A stretch of 7,655 bases of DNA from Chloroflexota bacterium (GTDB taxonomy: Bacteria; Chloroflexota; Limnocylindria; Limnocylindrales; CSP1-4). The stretch covers positions 1 through 7,655 of the forward strand of contig JAKAMV010000474.1 in NCBI GenBank assembly GCA_021812735.1, written 5' to 3'. Positions 1-6,376 of this stretch are shown here, piece after piece. The notes under the pieces were generated by a model. It was not told where the DNA came from, ran no database searches, and was given only the letters and a program-made list of their open reading frames with translations. Made by a program: the position numbers and the translations under genes. Position 1 is the first letter of the stretch. Each line of letters opens with the position of its first letter.

Positions 1-2
1 AG

Positions 3-8
3 CTCCTC
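3..8 (-). promoter_or_regulatory. Ribosome binding site of next str-operon gene (outside window)
   Basis: GAGGAG on the minus strand lies 9 bp past the fusA stop codon. Its spacing puts a start codon just beyond the left edge. In the str operon the next gene is usually tuf (EF-Tu), so this is probably its Shine-Dalgarno sequence; the identity is inferred from gene order only. Confidence 0.55.
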
Positions 9-17
9 GGTGTCCCC

Positions 18-2096
18 TCAGACCTTCGACTTCTGGACGAGCTCCTGGGCAACCTGCGCCGGGACCTCGGCGTAGTGCGCGAACTCCATCGAATAGCTCG
101 CGCGTCCCTGGGTCATGCTCCGCAGGTCGGTCGCGTAGCCGAACATGTTGGCGAGCGGCACGAGGGCACGGACGACCTGGGTCGAACCCCGGGATTCCAT
201 CCCCTCGATATGCCCCCGGCGACTGTTCAGGTCGCCGATGACATCGCCCATGAATGCCTCCGGCATCGTCGCTTCCACCCGCATGATGGGTTCGAGGATG
301 ACCGGATCCGCCCGCTCGAACGCGTCCTTGACCGCTAGCGAACCAGCGATCTTGAACGCCATCTCGCTCGAGTCGACCTCGTGGTACGACCCGTCGTAGA
401 GCGTGACCTTGACGTCGACCACCGGATACCCGGCGTAGATGCCGGTCGCCAGTGCCTCGCGGATGCCCGCGTCGACGGCCTTGATGAACTCGCGCGGGAT
501 CACCCCGCCGACGATCTTGTCGATGAACTCGTAGCCCGCGCCCTGGGCGTTGGGCTCGATCCGGATCACGGCGTGGCCATACTGACCGTGGCCGCCGGTC
601 TGTCGCACGAAGCGCCCCGTGCCGTCGGCCGCCCGCCGGATCGTCTCGCGGTAGGAGACCTGCGGCTTCCCCACATTGGCCGCGACCCGGAACTCGCGGG
701 TCATGCGGTCGACGAGCACATCGAGGTGGAGCTCGCCCATCCCAGCGATGAGCGTCTGCCCGGACTCCTCGTCGGTCTTCACCCGGAAGGTGGGGTCCTC
801 CTCCGCAAGCCGCTGCAGGGCCAGCGCCAGCTTGTCCTGGTCGGCCTTCGTGCGCGGCTCCACGGCGACCTCGATGACGGGTTCGGGGAAGCGGATCGTT
901 TCGAGGATGATGGGGTGGGCGGGGTCGCACAGCGTGTCGCCCGTGAAGGATTCCTTGAGGCCGACGATCGCAGCGATGTCGCCGGCGTAGACCTCCTCGA
1001 TCTCTTCACGATGGTTCGCGTGCATCTGCAGGATGCGGCCGATCCGTTCGCGTTTCCCCTTGGTCGAGTTCAGCACGTACGAGCCCGCGCGCAGCGTCCC
1101 CGAATAGACCCGGAAGTAAGCCAACTTGCCGACGTAGGGATCTGCAGCGATCTTGAAGACGAGCGCCGCGAAGGGCTCGTTGTCGTCGGCCGTGCGCACC
1201 ACTTCGGCGTGGGTCTCGGGATCCTCGCCGATGGTGGGCGGCACGTCGAGCGGCGAGGGCAGGTAGTCGACCACCGCATCGAGCACGGGCTGCACTCCCT
1301 TGTTGCGCAGCGCGGATCCGCAGAGCACCGGGATCATCTTCATCTGGAGGGTGCCCAGGCGGATCCCGTGCCGGATCTCCTCCTCGCTGAGCGGCACGCC
1401 CTCCAGGTACTTGTGGGTCAGCGCGTCGTCCATCTCGGCCGCTACCCCCACGAGCTCCTCGCGGTGACGCTGCGCCTCGGCCCGCAGCTCGGCCGGGATC
1501 TCGACCACGTCGTAGGTGCTGCCGAGCTCGTCCGAGCCCCAGACCAGCGCCTGCATGGTGACCAGATCGACCACGCCGCGGAACTGGTCCTCGACGCCGA
1601 TCGGGATCTGGATCGGGACGGCGTTGGCTCCCAGCCGGTCGCGGATCGACTCGACCCCCCGCCGGAAGTCCGCTCCCGTGCGGTCCATCTTGTTGATGAA
1701 GCAGATGCGCGGCACGCCGTACCGATCGGCCTGGCGCCAGACCGACTCCGACTGGGGTTCCACGCCGGCCACGCCGTCGAAGACCACCACAGCACCATCG
1801 AGGACACGCAGACTGCGCTCCACCTCCACGGTGAAGTCCACGTGCCCGGGCGTATCGATCAGGTTGATACGCTGATCGTTCCAGAACGCGGTCGTCGCCG
1901 CCGCGGTGATGGTGATGCCCCGTTCCTGCTCCTGAGGCATCCAGTCCATCGTCGCGGCGCCTTCGTGCACCTCGCCGATCTTGTAGATCTTCTTCGTATA
2001 GAAGAGGATCCGCTCGGAGACCGTGGTCTTCCCAGCGTCGATGTGCGCGATGATGCCGATGTTCCGCGTTTTCGCGAGCGGAACCTGACGTGCCAC
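18..2096 (-). CDS. fusA: Elongation factor G (translational GTPase)
   Basis: EF-G catalyses GTP-driven translocation of tRNA and mRNA on the ribosome in the cytoplasm and, with RRF, ribosome recycling. At 692 residues it has the normal family length. Visible GTPase motifs are AHIDAGKT (17-24, P-loop), RGIT (59-62, switch I), DTPGH (81-85, switch II), NKMD (135-138) and GSAL (260-263). Domains II and III follow (about 295-480). Domain IV (about 483-605) has the GGHGQYGH loop (501-508) and the [12 protein letters not shown] tip loop with His572, and domain V runs to about 675. The start is GTG ([14 protein letters not shown]), which gives the expected EF-G N-terminus; the nearest purine-rich stretch (AGGGA, 2115-2111) is 14 nt away, a long spacing. 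It is the third gene of the str operon, 32 bp after rpsG. No key residue is missing, and the position behind rpsG supports it being the main housekeeping EF-G and not a paralogue. Confidence 0.98.
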   Translation of the reverse strand: MARQVPLAKTRNIGIIAHIDAGKTTVSERILFYTKKIYKIGEVHEGAATMDWMPQEQERGITITAAATTAFWNDQRINLIDTPGHVDFTVEVERSLRVLDGAVVVFDGVAGVEPQSESVWRQADRYGVPRICFINKMDRTGADFRRGVESIRDRLGANAVPIQIPIGVEDQFRGVVDLVTMQALVWGSDELGSTYDVVEIPAELRAEAQRHREELVGVAAEMDDALTHKYLEGVPLSEEEIRHGIRLGTLQMKMIPVLCGSALRNKGVQPVLDAVVDYLPSPLDVPPTIGEDPETHAEVVRTADDNEPFAALVFKIAADPYVGKLAYFRVYSGTLRAGSYVLNSTKGKRERIGRILQMHANHREEIEEVYAGDIAAIVGLKESFTGDTLCDPAHPIILETIRFPEPVIEVAVEPRTKADQDKLALALQRLAEEDPTFRVKTDEESGQTLIAGMGELHLDVLVDRMTREFRVAANVGKPQVSYRETIRRAADGTGRFVRQTGGHGQYGHAVIRIEPNAQGAGYEFIDKIVGGVIPREFIKAVDAGIREALATGIYAGYPVVDVKVTLYDGSYHEVDSSEMAFKIAGSLAVKDAFERADPVILEPIMRVEATMPEAFMGDVIGDLNSRRGHIEGMESRGSTQVVRALVPLANMFGYATDLRSMTQGRASYSMEFAHYAEVPAQVAQELVQKSKV

Positions 2097-2128
2097 GATT
2101 ACGGTCTACTTCCCTGCTGGTGTCCGGC

Positions 2129-2593
2129 CTACCACTTGAAGTGGCTGAAGGCCTTGTTCGCTTCGGCCATCTTGTGGGTGTCCTCGCGGCGCTTCACCGC
2201 GGCCCCCAGGCCGTTCATGGCGTCGACGAGCTCACCCGCAAGCTTCTCGCTCATCGACTTGCCGTTCCGCTTGCGGGCCGACTGCACGAGCCAGCGGACG
2301 CCGAGCGACATGCGCCGGTCGCCGCGGATCTCCACCGGCACCTGGTATGTGGCGCCGCCCACGCGCCGCGGCTTGACCTCGATGATGGGGGTCGCGTTGC
2401 GCAGCGCCGCCTCGAGCACTTCGAGCCCGGGCCGCCGCGCCGCCGCCTCGGCGCGGGCGAGCGCCTGTCGCAGGATCCTCTCGGCGAGCCCCTTCTTGCC
2501 ATCCTTCATCAGCTTCACCACGAAGCGGTCGGTGGTGCGCGTCAGCGGCGGGGCGTACTTGGCCTTGCGGGGGGTCTGAACGCGACGCGGCAT
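2129..2593 (-). CDS. rpsG: 30S ribosomal protein S7 (uS7)
   Basis: S7 is the primary assembly protein of the 30S head. It binds the 3' major domain of 16S rRNA and lines the E site. The 154-residue product matches the usual length (about 156). It has the MPRR N-terminus, [10 protein letters not shown] (31-40), the signature [15 protein letters not shown] (72-86), the helix WLVQSARKR (101-109) and the conserved C-terminus [20 protein letters not shown] (135-154). The ATG directly follows the TAG stop of rpsL (TAGATG), so translation is probably coupled. A Shine-Dalgarno-like AGAAGG (2607-2602) lies 8 nt upstream inside the end of rpsL. In E. coli, S7 represses its own operon by binding the rpsL-rpsG intercistronic region. 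Here there is no such spacer, so any feedback must act at another site. Confidence 0.98.
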   Translation of the reverse strand: MPRRVQTPRKAKYAPPLTRTTDRFVVKLMKDGKKGLAERILRQALARAEAAARRPGLEVLEAALRNATPIIEVKPRRVGGATYQVPVEIRGDRRMSLGVRWLVQSARKRNGKSMSEKLAGELVDAMNGLGAAVKRREDTHKMAEANKAFSHFKW

Positions 2594-3022
2594 CTACTTG
2601 ACCTTCTGGTTCTGCGGCGCCTTCGCGCCGTACTTCGAGCGACCTTGCTTGCGGTCGCGGACGCCAGCCGAGTCGAGTGTCCCGCGGATGATGTGGTACT
2701 TCACCGACGGCAGATCCTTCACGCGGCCGCCCCGCACGAGCACCACCGAGTGCTCCTGCAGGTTGTGGCCGATGCCCGGGATGTAGGCGGTGACCTCCAT
2801 CATGTTCGAGAGCCGGACGCGCGCGATCTTGCGCAGGGCGGAGTTCGGCTTCTTGGGGGTCATCGTCCTGACCTGCAGGCAGACGCCGCGCTTCTGTGGG
2901 GCGCCCGGAATCGGCACCTGGCGCTGGCGCAGACTGTTCCAGTTCCTGCGCATGGCGGGCGCCTTGATCTTTTCGATCTTCCGGGACCGGCCCTTGCGGA
3001 CGAGCTGGCTGATGGTCGGCAC
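2594..3022 (-). CDS. rpsL: 30S ribosomal protein S12 (uS12)
   Basis: S12 sits at the decoding centre of the 30S subunit and controls decoding accuracy; it is the classical streptomycin-resistance locus. Recognisable blocks are [12 protein letters not shown] (1-12), PQKRGVC (42-48), [11 protein letters not shown] (55-65), [23 protein letters not shown] (81-103) and [12 protein letters not shown] (123-134). At 142 residues it is longer than the 124 of E. coli because of an extra segment around residues 24-41 ([10 protein letters not shown]...), as in Firmicutes S12. The two resistance-associated lysines are wild type (Lys57 and Lys102), as is Asp103, the equivalent of the methylthiolated Asp. 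The usual DLPGV is DLPSV here (Ser106). The start is GTG: it gives the canonical N-terminus, and AGGAAGGAG (3042-3034) lies 11 nt upstream. It is the first gene of the str operon, with a leader of about 335 nt from the promoter at 3365-3393. Confidence 0.98.
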   Translation of the reverse strand: MPTISQLVRKGRSRKIEKIKAPAMRRNWNSLRQRQVPIPGAPQKRGVCLQVRTMTPKKPNSALRKIARVRLSNMMEVTAYIPGIGHNLQEHSVVLVRGGRVKDLPSVKYHIIRGTLDSAGVRDRKQGRSKYGAKAPQNQKVK

Positions 3023-3033
3023 GGAGACGCGGA

Positions 3034-3042
3034 CTCCTTCCT
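3034..3042 (-). promoter_or_regulatory. Shine-Dalgarno sequence of rpsL
   Basis: AGGAAGGAG on the minus strand ends 11 nt before the GTG start, a slightly long but workable spacing. It supports GTG at 3022-3020 as the start. CTCC immediately before the GTG (3026-3023) can pair with the GGAG of this site across a 7-nt loop, which might partly hide it; that stem is only 4 bp. Confidence 0.7.
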
Positions 3043-3137
3043 GGGACGTTGTCGATTCTGGTGGCCGGACTGCTCGCCATCATCGGGCATCCGGGAGGAT
3101 CGCCCACGGTGGCCGTGCCGGCCGTCGGCACGCCGTC

Positions 3138-3154
3138 CCTGCCGCATCGGCAGG
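3138..3154 (-). promoter_or_regulatory. Hairpin in the rpsL leader (proximal)
   Basis: A perfect 7-bp stem, CCTGCCG with CGGCAGG, closes a 3-nt loop. In the minus-strand RNA, CCG before it and CGG after it can extend the stem by 3 bp past a 2-nt bulge. No U-run follows, so it does not look like an ordinary intrinsic terminator. It may be a leader regulatory element or an attenuator. Confidence 0.5.
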
Positions 3155-3180
3155 CGGTATGCCGTTCGGCTCCCCCTGAG

Positions 3181-3197
3181 GATGGCCAGCGGCCATC
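3181..3197 (-). promoter_or_regulatory. Hairpin in the rpsL leader (distal)
   Basis: A second perfect 7-bp stem with a 3-nt loop (GATGGCC, GCT loop, GGCCATC in the leader RNA). It lies 26 bp from the other leader hairpin and has the same stem and loop lengths but a different sequence. No U-run follows it. Confidence 0.5.
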
Positions 3198-3364
3198 GCA
3201 GGTGCCGCCGGCCCTGGCCGCGGATGGGCGGCGCGATACCGGCCGCGGGCGTCACGTGGCTCGTCCGGACCGGTGTCCGTCGAGCTCGTGCGGTCCCGCG
3301 AGACCGCGTGCCGTCGGTCCGCCGATGCACGGCGGAACTGGCCGGCTCGCGGCCACGAAGGCGC

Positions 3365-3393
3365 AGTCTACCAGCGCCCTCCGGGGGTGTCAA
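3365..3393 (-). promoter_or_regulatory. Promoter of the str operon (rpsL-rpsG-fusA)
   Basis: On the minus strand a perfect -35 box TTGACA (3393-3388) is followed by a 17-nt spacer and TAGACT (3370-3365, four of six matches to TATAAT). TG one base before the -10 makes an extended -10 (TGGTAGACT). Transcription would begin near 3358, giving a leader of about 335 nt before rpsL. The strength of the elements suits a highly expressed ribosomal operon. Confidence 0.75.
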
Positions 3394-3429
3394 CGAACGC
3401 GACACGCGCGTCGCGCACGGGCGCAAGAC

Positions 3430-3459
3430 GCGGGCGCTCGGCAGCGGGCGCTCGGCAGC
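3430..3459. repeat. 14-bp tandem direct repeat abutting the rightward -35 box
   Basis: The unit GCGGGCGCTCGGCA occurs twice without a gap, plus two bases of a third copy (30 bp, period 14, no mismatches). It ends one base before the TTGACA at 3461. Its place suggests a binding site for an activator or repressor, though 14 bp is not a whole helical turn multiple (about 1.3 turns). It could also be a simple slippage duplication. Confidence 0.8.
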
Positions 3460-3460
3460 C

Positions 3461-3490
3461 TTGACATGGACTGTATCAGGGGCGTATATA
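3461..3490 (+). promoter_or_regulatory. Rightward sigma-70-type promoter upstream of the glycosyltransferase
   Basis: A perfect TTGACA (3461-3466) is followed by an 18-nt spacer and TATATA (3485-3490, four of six matches to TATAAT). The start site would be near 3497. The nearest convincing coding start in this direction is about 370 nt further on (3870), so the transcript has either a long structured leader or a separate non-coding RNA in front. It points away from the str promoter, with 67 bp between the two -35 boxes. Confidence 0.65.
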
Positions 3491-3537
3491 GGGCGCACGC
3501 GAGGCCGCCGGCGCACAGCGCGGTCGGTTGCGCCGCG

Positions 3538-3567
3538 ACCCTGGACCGAGGAATGCAGGTCCAGGGT
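3538..3567 (+). promoter_or_regulatory. Strong hairpin near the 5' end of the rightward transcript
   Basis: A perfect 10-bp stem (ACCCTGGACC with GGTCCAGGGT) carries a 10-nt loop GAGGAATGCA. It starts about 40 nt after the predicted start site of the 3461 promoter. Flanking CGCCGC (3531-3536) and GCGGCG (3574-3579) can lengthen the stem past an internal bulge. It could belong to a structured leader or a small RNA; I could not match it to a known RNA family. Confidence 0.55.
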
Positions 3568-3595
3568 GGCGCTGCGGCGGTGGAGCCCGGTGCTC

Positions 3596-3625
3596 CCAGG
3601 GTGCCCGCGATCTACGGGTCCCTGG
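3596..3625 (+). promoter_or_regulatory. Second hairpin in the rightward leader
   Basis: CCAGGG (3596-3601) pairs with CCCTGG (3620-3625). Inside, CCCG (3604-3607) pairs with CGGG (3615-3618) around a 7-nt loop, with a small internal loop between. CCAGGG is also present in the neighbouring hairpin, so the two could swap partners, as an antiterminator or switch would need. No U-run follows. Confidence 0.4.
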
Positions 3626-3731
3626 CGCCCCTGCGGCCAGACGTCGAAGCGGGCCACGCTCACGACGCGTTCGGCTCAGGCATGCCGGCGTGTGCCGCCC
3701 AGGCCGACCCGACCGTAAGGCGCGTGACCGC

Positions 3732-3749
3732 GGAGCGTCCGGACGCTCC
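3732..3749. repeat. 18-bp perfect palindrome in the glycosyltransferase leader
   Basis: GGAGCGTCC is followed directly by its reverse complement GGACGCTCC. As DNA it is a fully symmetric site of the kind bound by a dimeric repressor. As RNA it would fold into a 7-bp stem with a CCGG loop. It lies 120 bp before the glycosyltransferase start and about 240 bp after the rightward promoter, which is far for a classical operator. Confidence 0.7.
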
Positions 3750-3857
3750 CCCACGCCCGGCTCGCCCGAGGCGTGATCGGCGCACGGTCAGCCGACCCAC
3801 TCGCCACAGGCGGGTCAGGCACACGGCCCTTGCGCCGCGCGGCCCGGAGGAAGAACA

Positions 3858-3863
3858 GGGAGG
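3858..3863 (+). promoter_or_regulatory. Ribosome binding site of the glycosyltransferase gene
   Basis: GGGAGG (within AGGGAGGTG) is a strong Shine-Dalgarno sequence. It is followed by three consecutive possible starts: GTG 3867 (3-nt spacing, too close), ATG 3870 (6 nt) and ATG 3873 (9 nt). This favours one of the two ATGs over the GTG. Confidence 0.8.
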
Positions 3864-3869
3864 TGCGTG

Positions 3870-6362
3870 ATGATGCCGGTCCGAAGCCCCTTCGGACCCG
3901 TCTCCGCTCCACTGGGCGGCGACGGACCCTCGATCGCGTTCGTGGCCACCTATCCGCCGCGTCAATGCGGCATCGCCACGTTCACCCGCGATCTTCGCGC
4001 GGGCGTGACGCAGGCCGCTCCGCCGATGCCCCGCGACGCGGCGATCGTCGCGGCGCTCGAAGCGGACGGCGACGCGCTCGTCTACCCCGCGGAGGTCCGC
4101 TGGCGCCTGCCCGCGGACGACCGCGGGGCGTACCGACGCCTCGCCCGAGAGCTCAACAGGTCGGGCGTGGGGGTCGTTTCTCTGCAGCACGAGTACGGCA
4201 TCTACGGCGGGCCGGACGGCAGGCACGTGCTCGATCTCCTGGACGAGCTGCAGGTCCCGGTCGTCGCCACCCTGCACACGATCTTGCGGCGGCCGAGCGA
4301 CGGCCAGCGGGCCGTGCTGCGCCAGCTGGCCGACCGTGCCAGCCGGCTCGTCGTCATGACCGAGCGCGGCCGCGAGATCCTCCACGCCACCTACGGCGTG
4401 GCGGCGGGGCGGATCGCCGTGGTTCCCCATGGCGTGCCGGACCTGCCACTGGCCGACCCGGAGACGATCAAGCCGCGGCTCGGCCTGGCGGGGCGCCAAG
4501 TGGTCCTCTCGTTCGGCCTGCTCAGCCCCAACAAGCGGATCGAGGTGGTGCTGGACGCCCTGGCCCGCATCGTCGACCGCGTGCCCGACGTCTGCCTCGT
4601 GGTGGTGGGCGCCACGCACCCCGAGGTGCGGCGCCGCGCCGGCGAGGGCTACCGCCTCTCGCTGCTCGAGCGCGTCCGCCAGCTGGACCTCGAGCGTCAC
4701 GTGCGGTTCGTGGACCGCTATGTGGACCAAGCGGAACTGATCGCCTGGCTCCAGGCCAGTGACATCTTCGTCACCGCGTATGGCAGCGTCGAGCAGATCG
4801 CATCGGGGACGCTCTCGTACGCGCTCGCCGCGGGCAAGGCGATCATCTCGACCCCGTACGAACACGCGCTCGAGCTGTTGGCGGACGGTCGGGGGGTCCT
4901 CGTTCCGGTGGACGACGCCGCCGCCCTGGCTGACGAGCTGGGCCGCCTACTGACCGACCATGCCGCCCGGAACGAGCTGCGCCAGCGCGCCCACGCGCAC
5001 GGCCGCTCGATGATCTGGCAGGCCGTCGGAGCGCGCTATCGGCAGCTCTTCGCGGACGTGGCGGCCGCCGAGCGGCGCGCGCCGGCGGGCCGGCGGCTGC
5101 CCGTGCCGATCCCCGTGCTCGCCGCGCGCGTCCCCCTGGACCGCGTCCCGTCCTCGCCGTCGGAGCGGCTGCTCCGCATTCCGGTTCCCGCGGTCGCACG
5201 CCGTCATCTCGAAGAGCTCTCCGACGGGATCGGTGTCGTCCAGCACGCGGTGGGAACGACGCCCGACGCGCGCCACGGCTACTGCACAGACGACGTGGCG
5301 CGGGCTCTGCTGGTGGATCTGCGGCATAGTTGGGTCGCCCCCGATCCCGTGACGCTCGCCTCGGCCCGCCGCTCGATGGCCTTTCTGGAGGAGGCGTTCG
5401 AGCCACACCTGGGCCGGTTCCGCAACTTCCGCACGAGCGACGGACGCTGGATCGAAGAGGTGGGCTCGGAAGACTGCCACGGCCGCGCCGTGCAGGCGCT
5501 CGGCACGGCGATCGCGGCCGCGCCGGACCCGCGCCTGCGCGAAGCGGCGCTGCGGCTCTTCCGGACGGCGCTCCCCGCCACGCACGGTTTCCGGGCGCTG
5601 CGGCCGTGGGCCTACGTGATCCTCGGCTGTGACGCGGCGCTCGGCGCCGATGGCGCGCACGAGACACGGCGCACGCTCGCCCTGCTGGGGGCCAGGCTCG
5701 CGGCCGCCTTCCCGACTGCCGCGGGCGGCACGTCCGTCGGACCGGGTGCGTGGCTCTGGCCCGAGCCGGTCGTGACGTACGACAACGCCGTGCTGCCGCA
5801 CGCGCTGATCGTGGCCGGGCGTCGGCTGGGCCGGCCCGATTGGGTCGCCCTCGGGCTCCGCGTGCTGCGCTGGCTGGCCGAGACGCAGACCGCGCCCGAC
5901 GGGCATCTGGTGCCGGTCGGGAACCAGGGCTGGTGGCGCCGGGGCACACGCCCGGCCCGCTTCGACCAGCAGCCGATCGAGGCCACTGCGCTGCTCGAGG
6001 CGGCCGCGGCGGCGGTCGACGCGACCGGTGACCCAGTCTGGATCGAGCTGGCGGCGCGCGCCTACGACTGGTTCGTGGGCGCCAACGATCTCGGCGTGCC
6101 GGTCGCCGATCCCCGGACCGGTGGCTGCTACGACGGCCTCGGTGCCGGTGGCCGCAACACGAACCAGGGCGCCGAGTCGACGCTCTGCTGGCTGCTCGCC
6201 GTGGAGCGCCTGCGCGACCTCCAGGGCCGGCTCCGCAGCGGGGCGCTCAGGCTTCGCCCGGCCGCGCCGCCGGGGAGCGAGCCCGCGGCGGTGCTCCTCG
6301 ACACCCACGGCCGCGCAGCGCTGCCCCCACGACACGAGCTCCCGGCGCCCGTTTCGAAGTGA
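3870..6362 (+). CDS. GT4 mannosyltransferase-like glycosyltransferase fused to a helical C-terminal domain
   Basis: Predicted cytoplasmic glycosyltransferase moving a sugar, probably mannose, from a nucleotide donor; donor and acceptor are inferred. The N-terminal half (about 20-395) is a GT-B fold of family GT4. It has YPPRQCGIATFTRDL (28-42), typical of GT4 mannosyltransferase-like proteins, HEYGIYGG (107-114), VVPHGV (185-190), SFGLLSPNKRIE (214-225) with donor-phosphate-binding Lys222 expected, and EQIASGTLSYALAAGK (308-323). That last block replaces the usual E-x7-E: Glu308 is kept and the second Glu is Ser316. A Pro/Arg-rich linker (about 400-435) leads to a C-terminal half (about 440-790) with HGYCTDDVARAL (469-480), EDCHGRAVQALG (534-545), RPWAYVILG (578-586), FDQQPIEATALLEA (698-711) and RNTNQGAESTLCWLLAVERL (762-781). 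I read that half as an alpha/alpha-toroid, possibly carbohydrate-binding. The start is ATG 3870 (ATG 3873 is possible). No signal peptide or membrane segment is visible. It converges on a GH130 gene 14 bp away. Confidence 0.9.
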   Translation: MMPVRSPFGPVSAPLGGDGPSIAFVATYPPRQCGIATFTRDLRAGVTQAAPPMPRDAAIVAALEADGDALVYPAEVRWRLPADDRGAYRRLARELNRSGVGVVSLQHEYGIYGGPDGRHVLDLLDELQVPVVATLHTILRRPSDGQRAVLRQLADRASRLVVMTERGREILHATYGVAAGRIAVVPHGVPDLPLADPETIKPRLGLAGRQVVLSFGLLSPNKRIEVVLDALARIVDRVPDVCLVVVGATHPEVRRRAGEGYRLSLLERVRQLDLERHVRFVDRYVDQAELIAWLQASDIFVTAYGSVEQIASGTLSYALAAGKAIISTPYEHALELLADGRGVLVPVDDAAALADELGRLLTDHAARNELRQRAHAHGRSMIWQAVGARYRQLFADVAAAERRAPAGRRLPVPIPVLAARVPLDRVPSSPSERLLRIPVPAVARRHLEELSDGIGVVQHAVGTTPDARHGYCTDDVARALLVDLRHSWVAPDPVTLASARRSMAFLEEAFEPHLGRFRNFRTSDGRWIEEVGSEDCHGRAVQALGTAIAAAPDPRLREAALRLFRTALPATHGFRALRPWAYVILGCDAALGADGAHETRRTLALLGARLAAAFPTAAGGTSVGPGAWLWPEPVVTYDNAVLPHALIVAGRRLGRPDWVALGLRVLRWLAETQTAPDGHLVPVGNQGWWRRGTRPARFDQQPIEATALLEAAAAAVDATGDPVWIELAARAYDWFVGANDLGVPVADPRTGGCYDGLGAGGRNTNQGAESTLCWLLAVERLRDLQGRLRSGALRLRPAAPPGSEPAAVLLDTHGRAALPPRHELPAPVSK

Positions 6363-6363
6363 C

Positions 6364-6376
6364 GCCGGAAGCCGGC
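6364..6376. terminator. Small hairpin in the gap between the converging genes
   Basis: GCCGG, a 3-nt AAG loop and CCGGC fill nearly all of the 14-bp space between the two stop codons. The stem is only 5 bp and has no T-run on either side, so it is at most a weak bidirectional terminator, and may be chance in GC-rich DNA. Confidence 0.25.

Larger units (their letters stand above)
3023..3866. other. Long divergent control region between rpsL and the glycosyltransferase
   Basis: This 844-bp stretch separates the leftward str operon from the rightward glycosyltransferase gene. Open frames cross it on both strands, but their translations are Arg/Pro/Ala-rich, lack recognisable motifs and have no convincing ribosome binding sites, so I call none. 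It holds two divergent promoters (3365-3393 minus, 3461-3490 plus), a 14-bp tandem repeat, two compact hairpins in the rpsL leader, two hairpins in the rightward leader, and one 18-bp perfect palindrome. I see no tRNA or rRNA in it. Confidence 0.8.

Noticed and set aside
381..2579. 732-residue open frame on the plus strand across fusA and rpsG
   Set aside because: It lies antisense to two unmistakable genes, and its His/Asp/Arg/Val-rich translation has no motif. It is the usual mirror frame of GC-rich coding DNA.
2860..3663. 267-residue minus-strand frame running into rpsL
   Set aside because: It overlaps rpsL in another frame and crosses both promoters. The composition is Arg-rich with no recognisable domain.
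3497..3680. Possible RNase P, 6S or SRP RNA after the rightward promoter, because of GAGGAA and CAGGGTGCC
   Set aside because: The conserved GAGGAAAGTCC block and later RNase P regions are missing, there is no SRP helix-8 motif, and the fold is not the long rod with a central bubble expected for 6S RNA. The stretch stays unassigned.
3794..3816. Imperfect stem GACC..CGCC / GGCG..GGTC near the glycosyltransferase start
   Set aside because: It needs a 4-nt bulge and is of the quality expected by chance in GC-rich DNA.
3049..3870. 273-residue plus-strand frame through the divergent control region, starting [13 protein letters not shown]
   Set aside because: The hydrophobic start looks protein-like, but the rest is Arg/Pro-rich without motifs. 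It begins upstream of the rightward promoter and runs through both promoters, and no Shine-Dalgarno sequence precedes it.
3867..3872. GTG at 3867 as the glycosyltransferase start
   Set aside because: It is only 3 nt from the Shine-Dalgarno sequence, while ATG 3870 and ATG 3873 are 6 and 9 nt away.
3660..4865. 401-residue minus-strand frame opposite the start of the glycosyltransferase gene
   Set aside because: It is antisense to a well-supported gene and has a low-complexity His/Asp/Arg composition.
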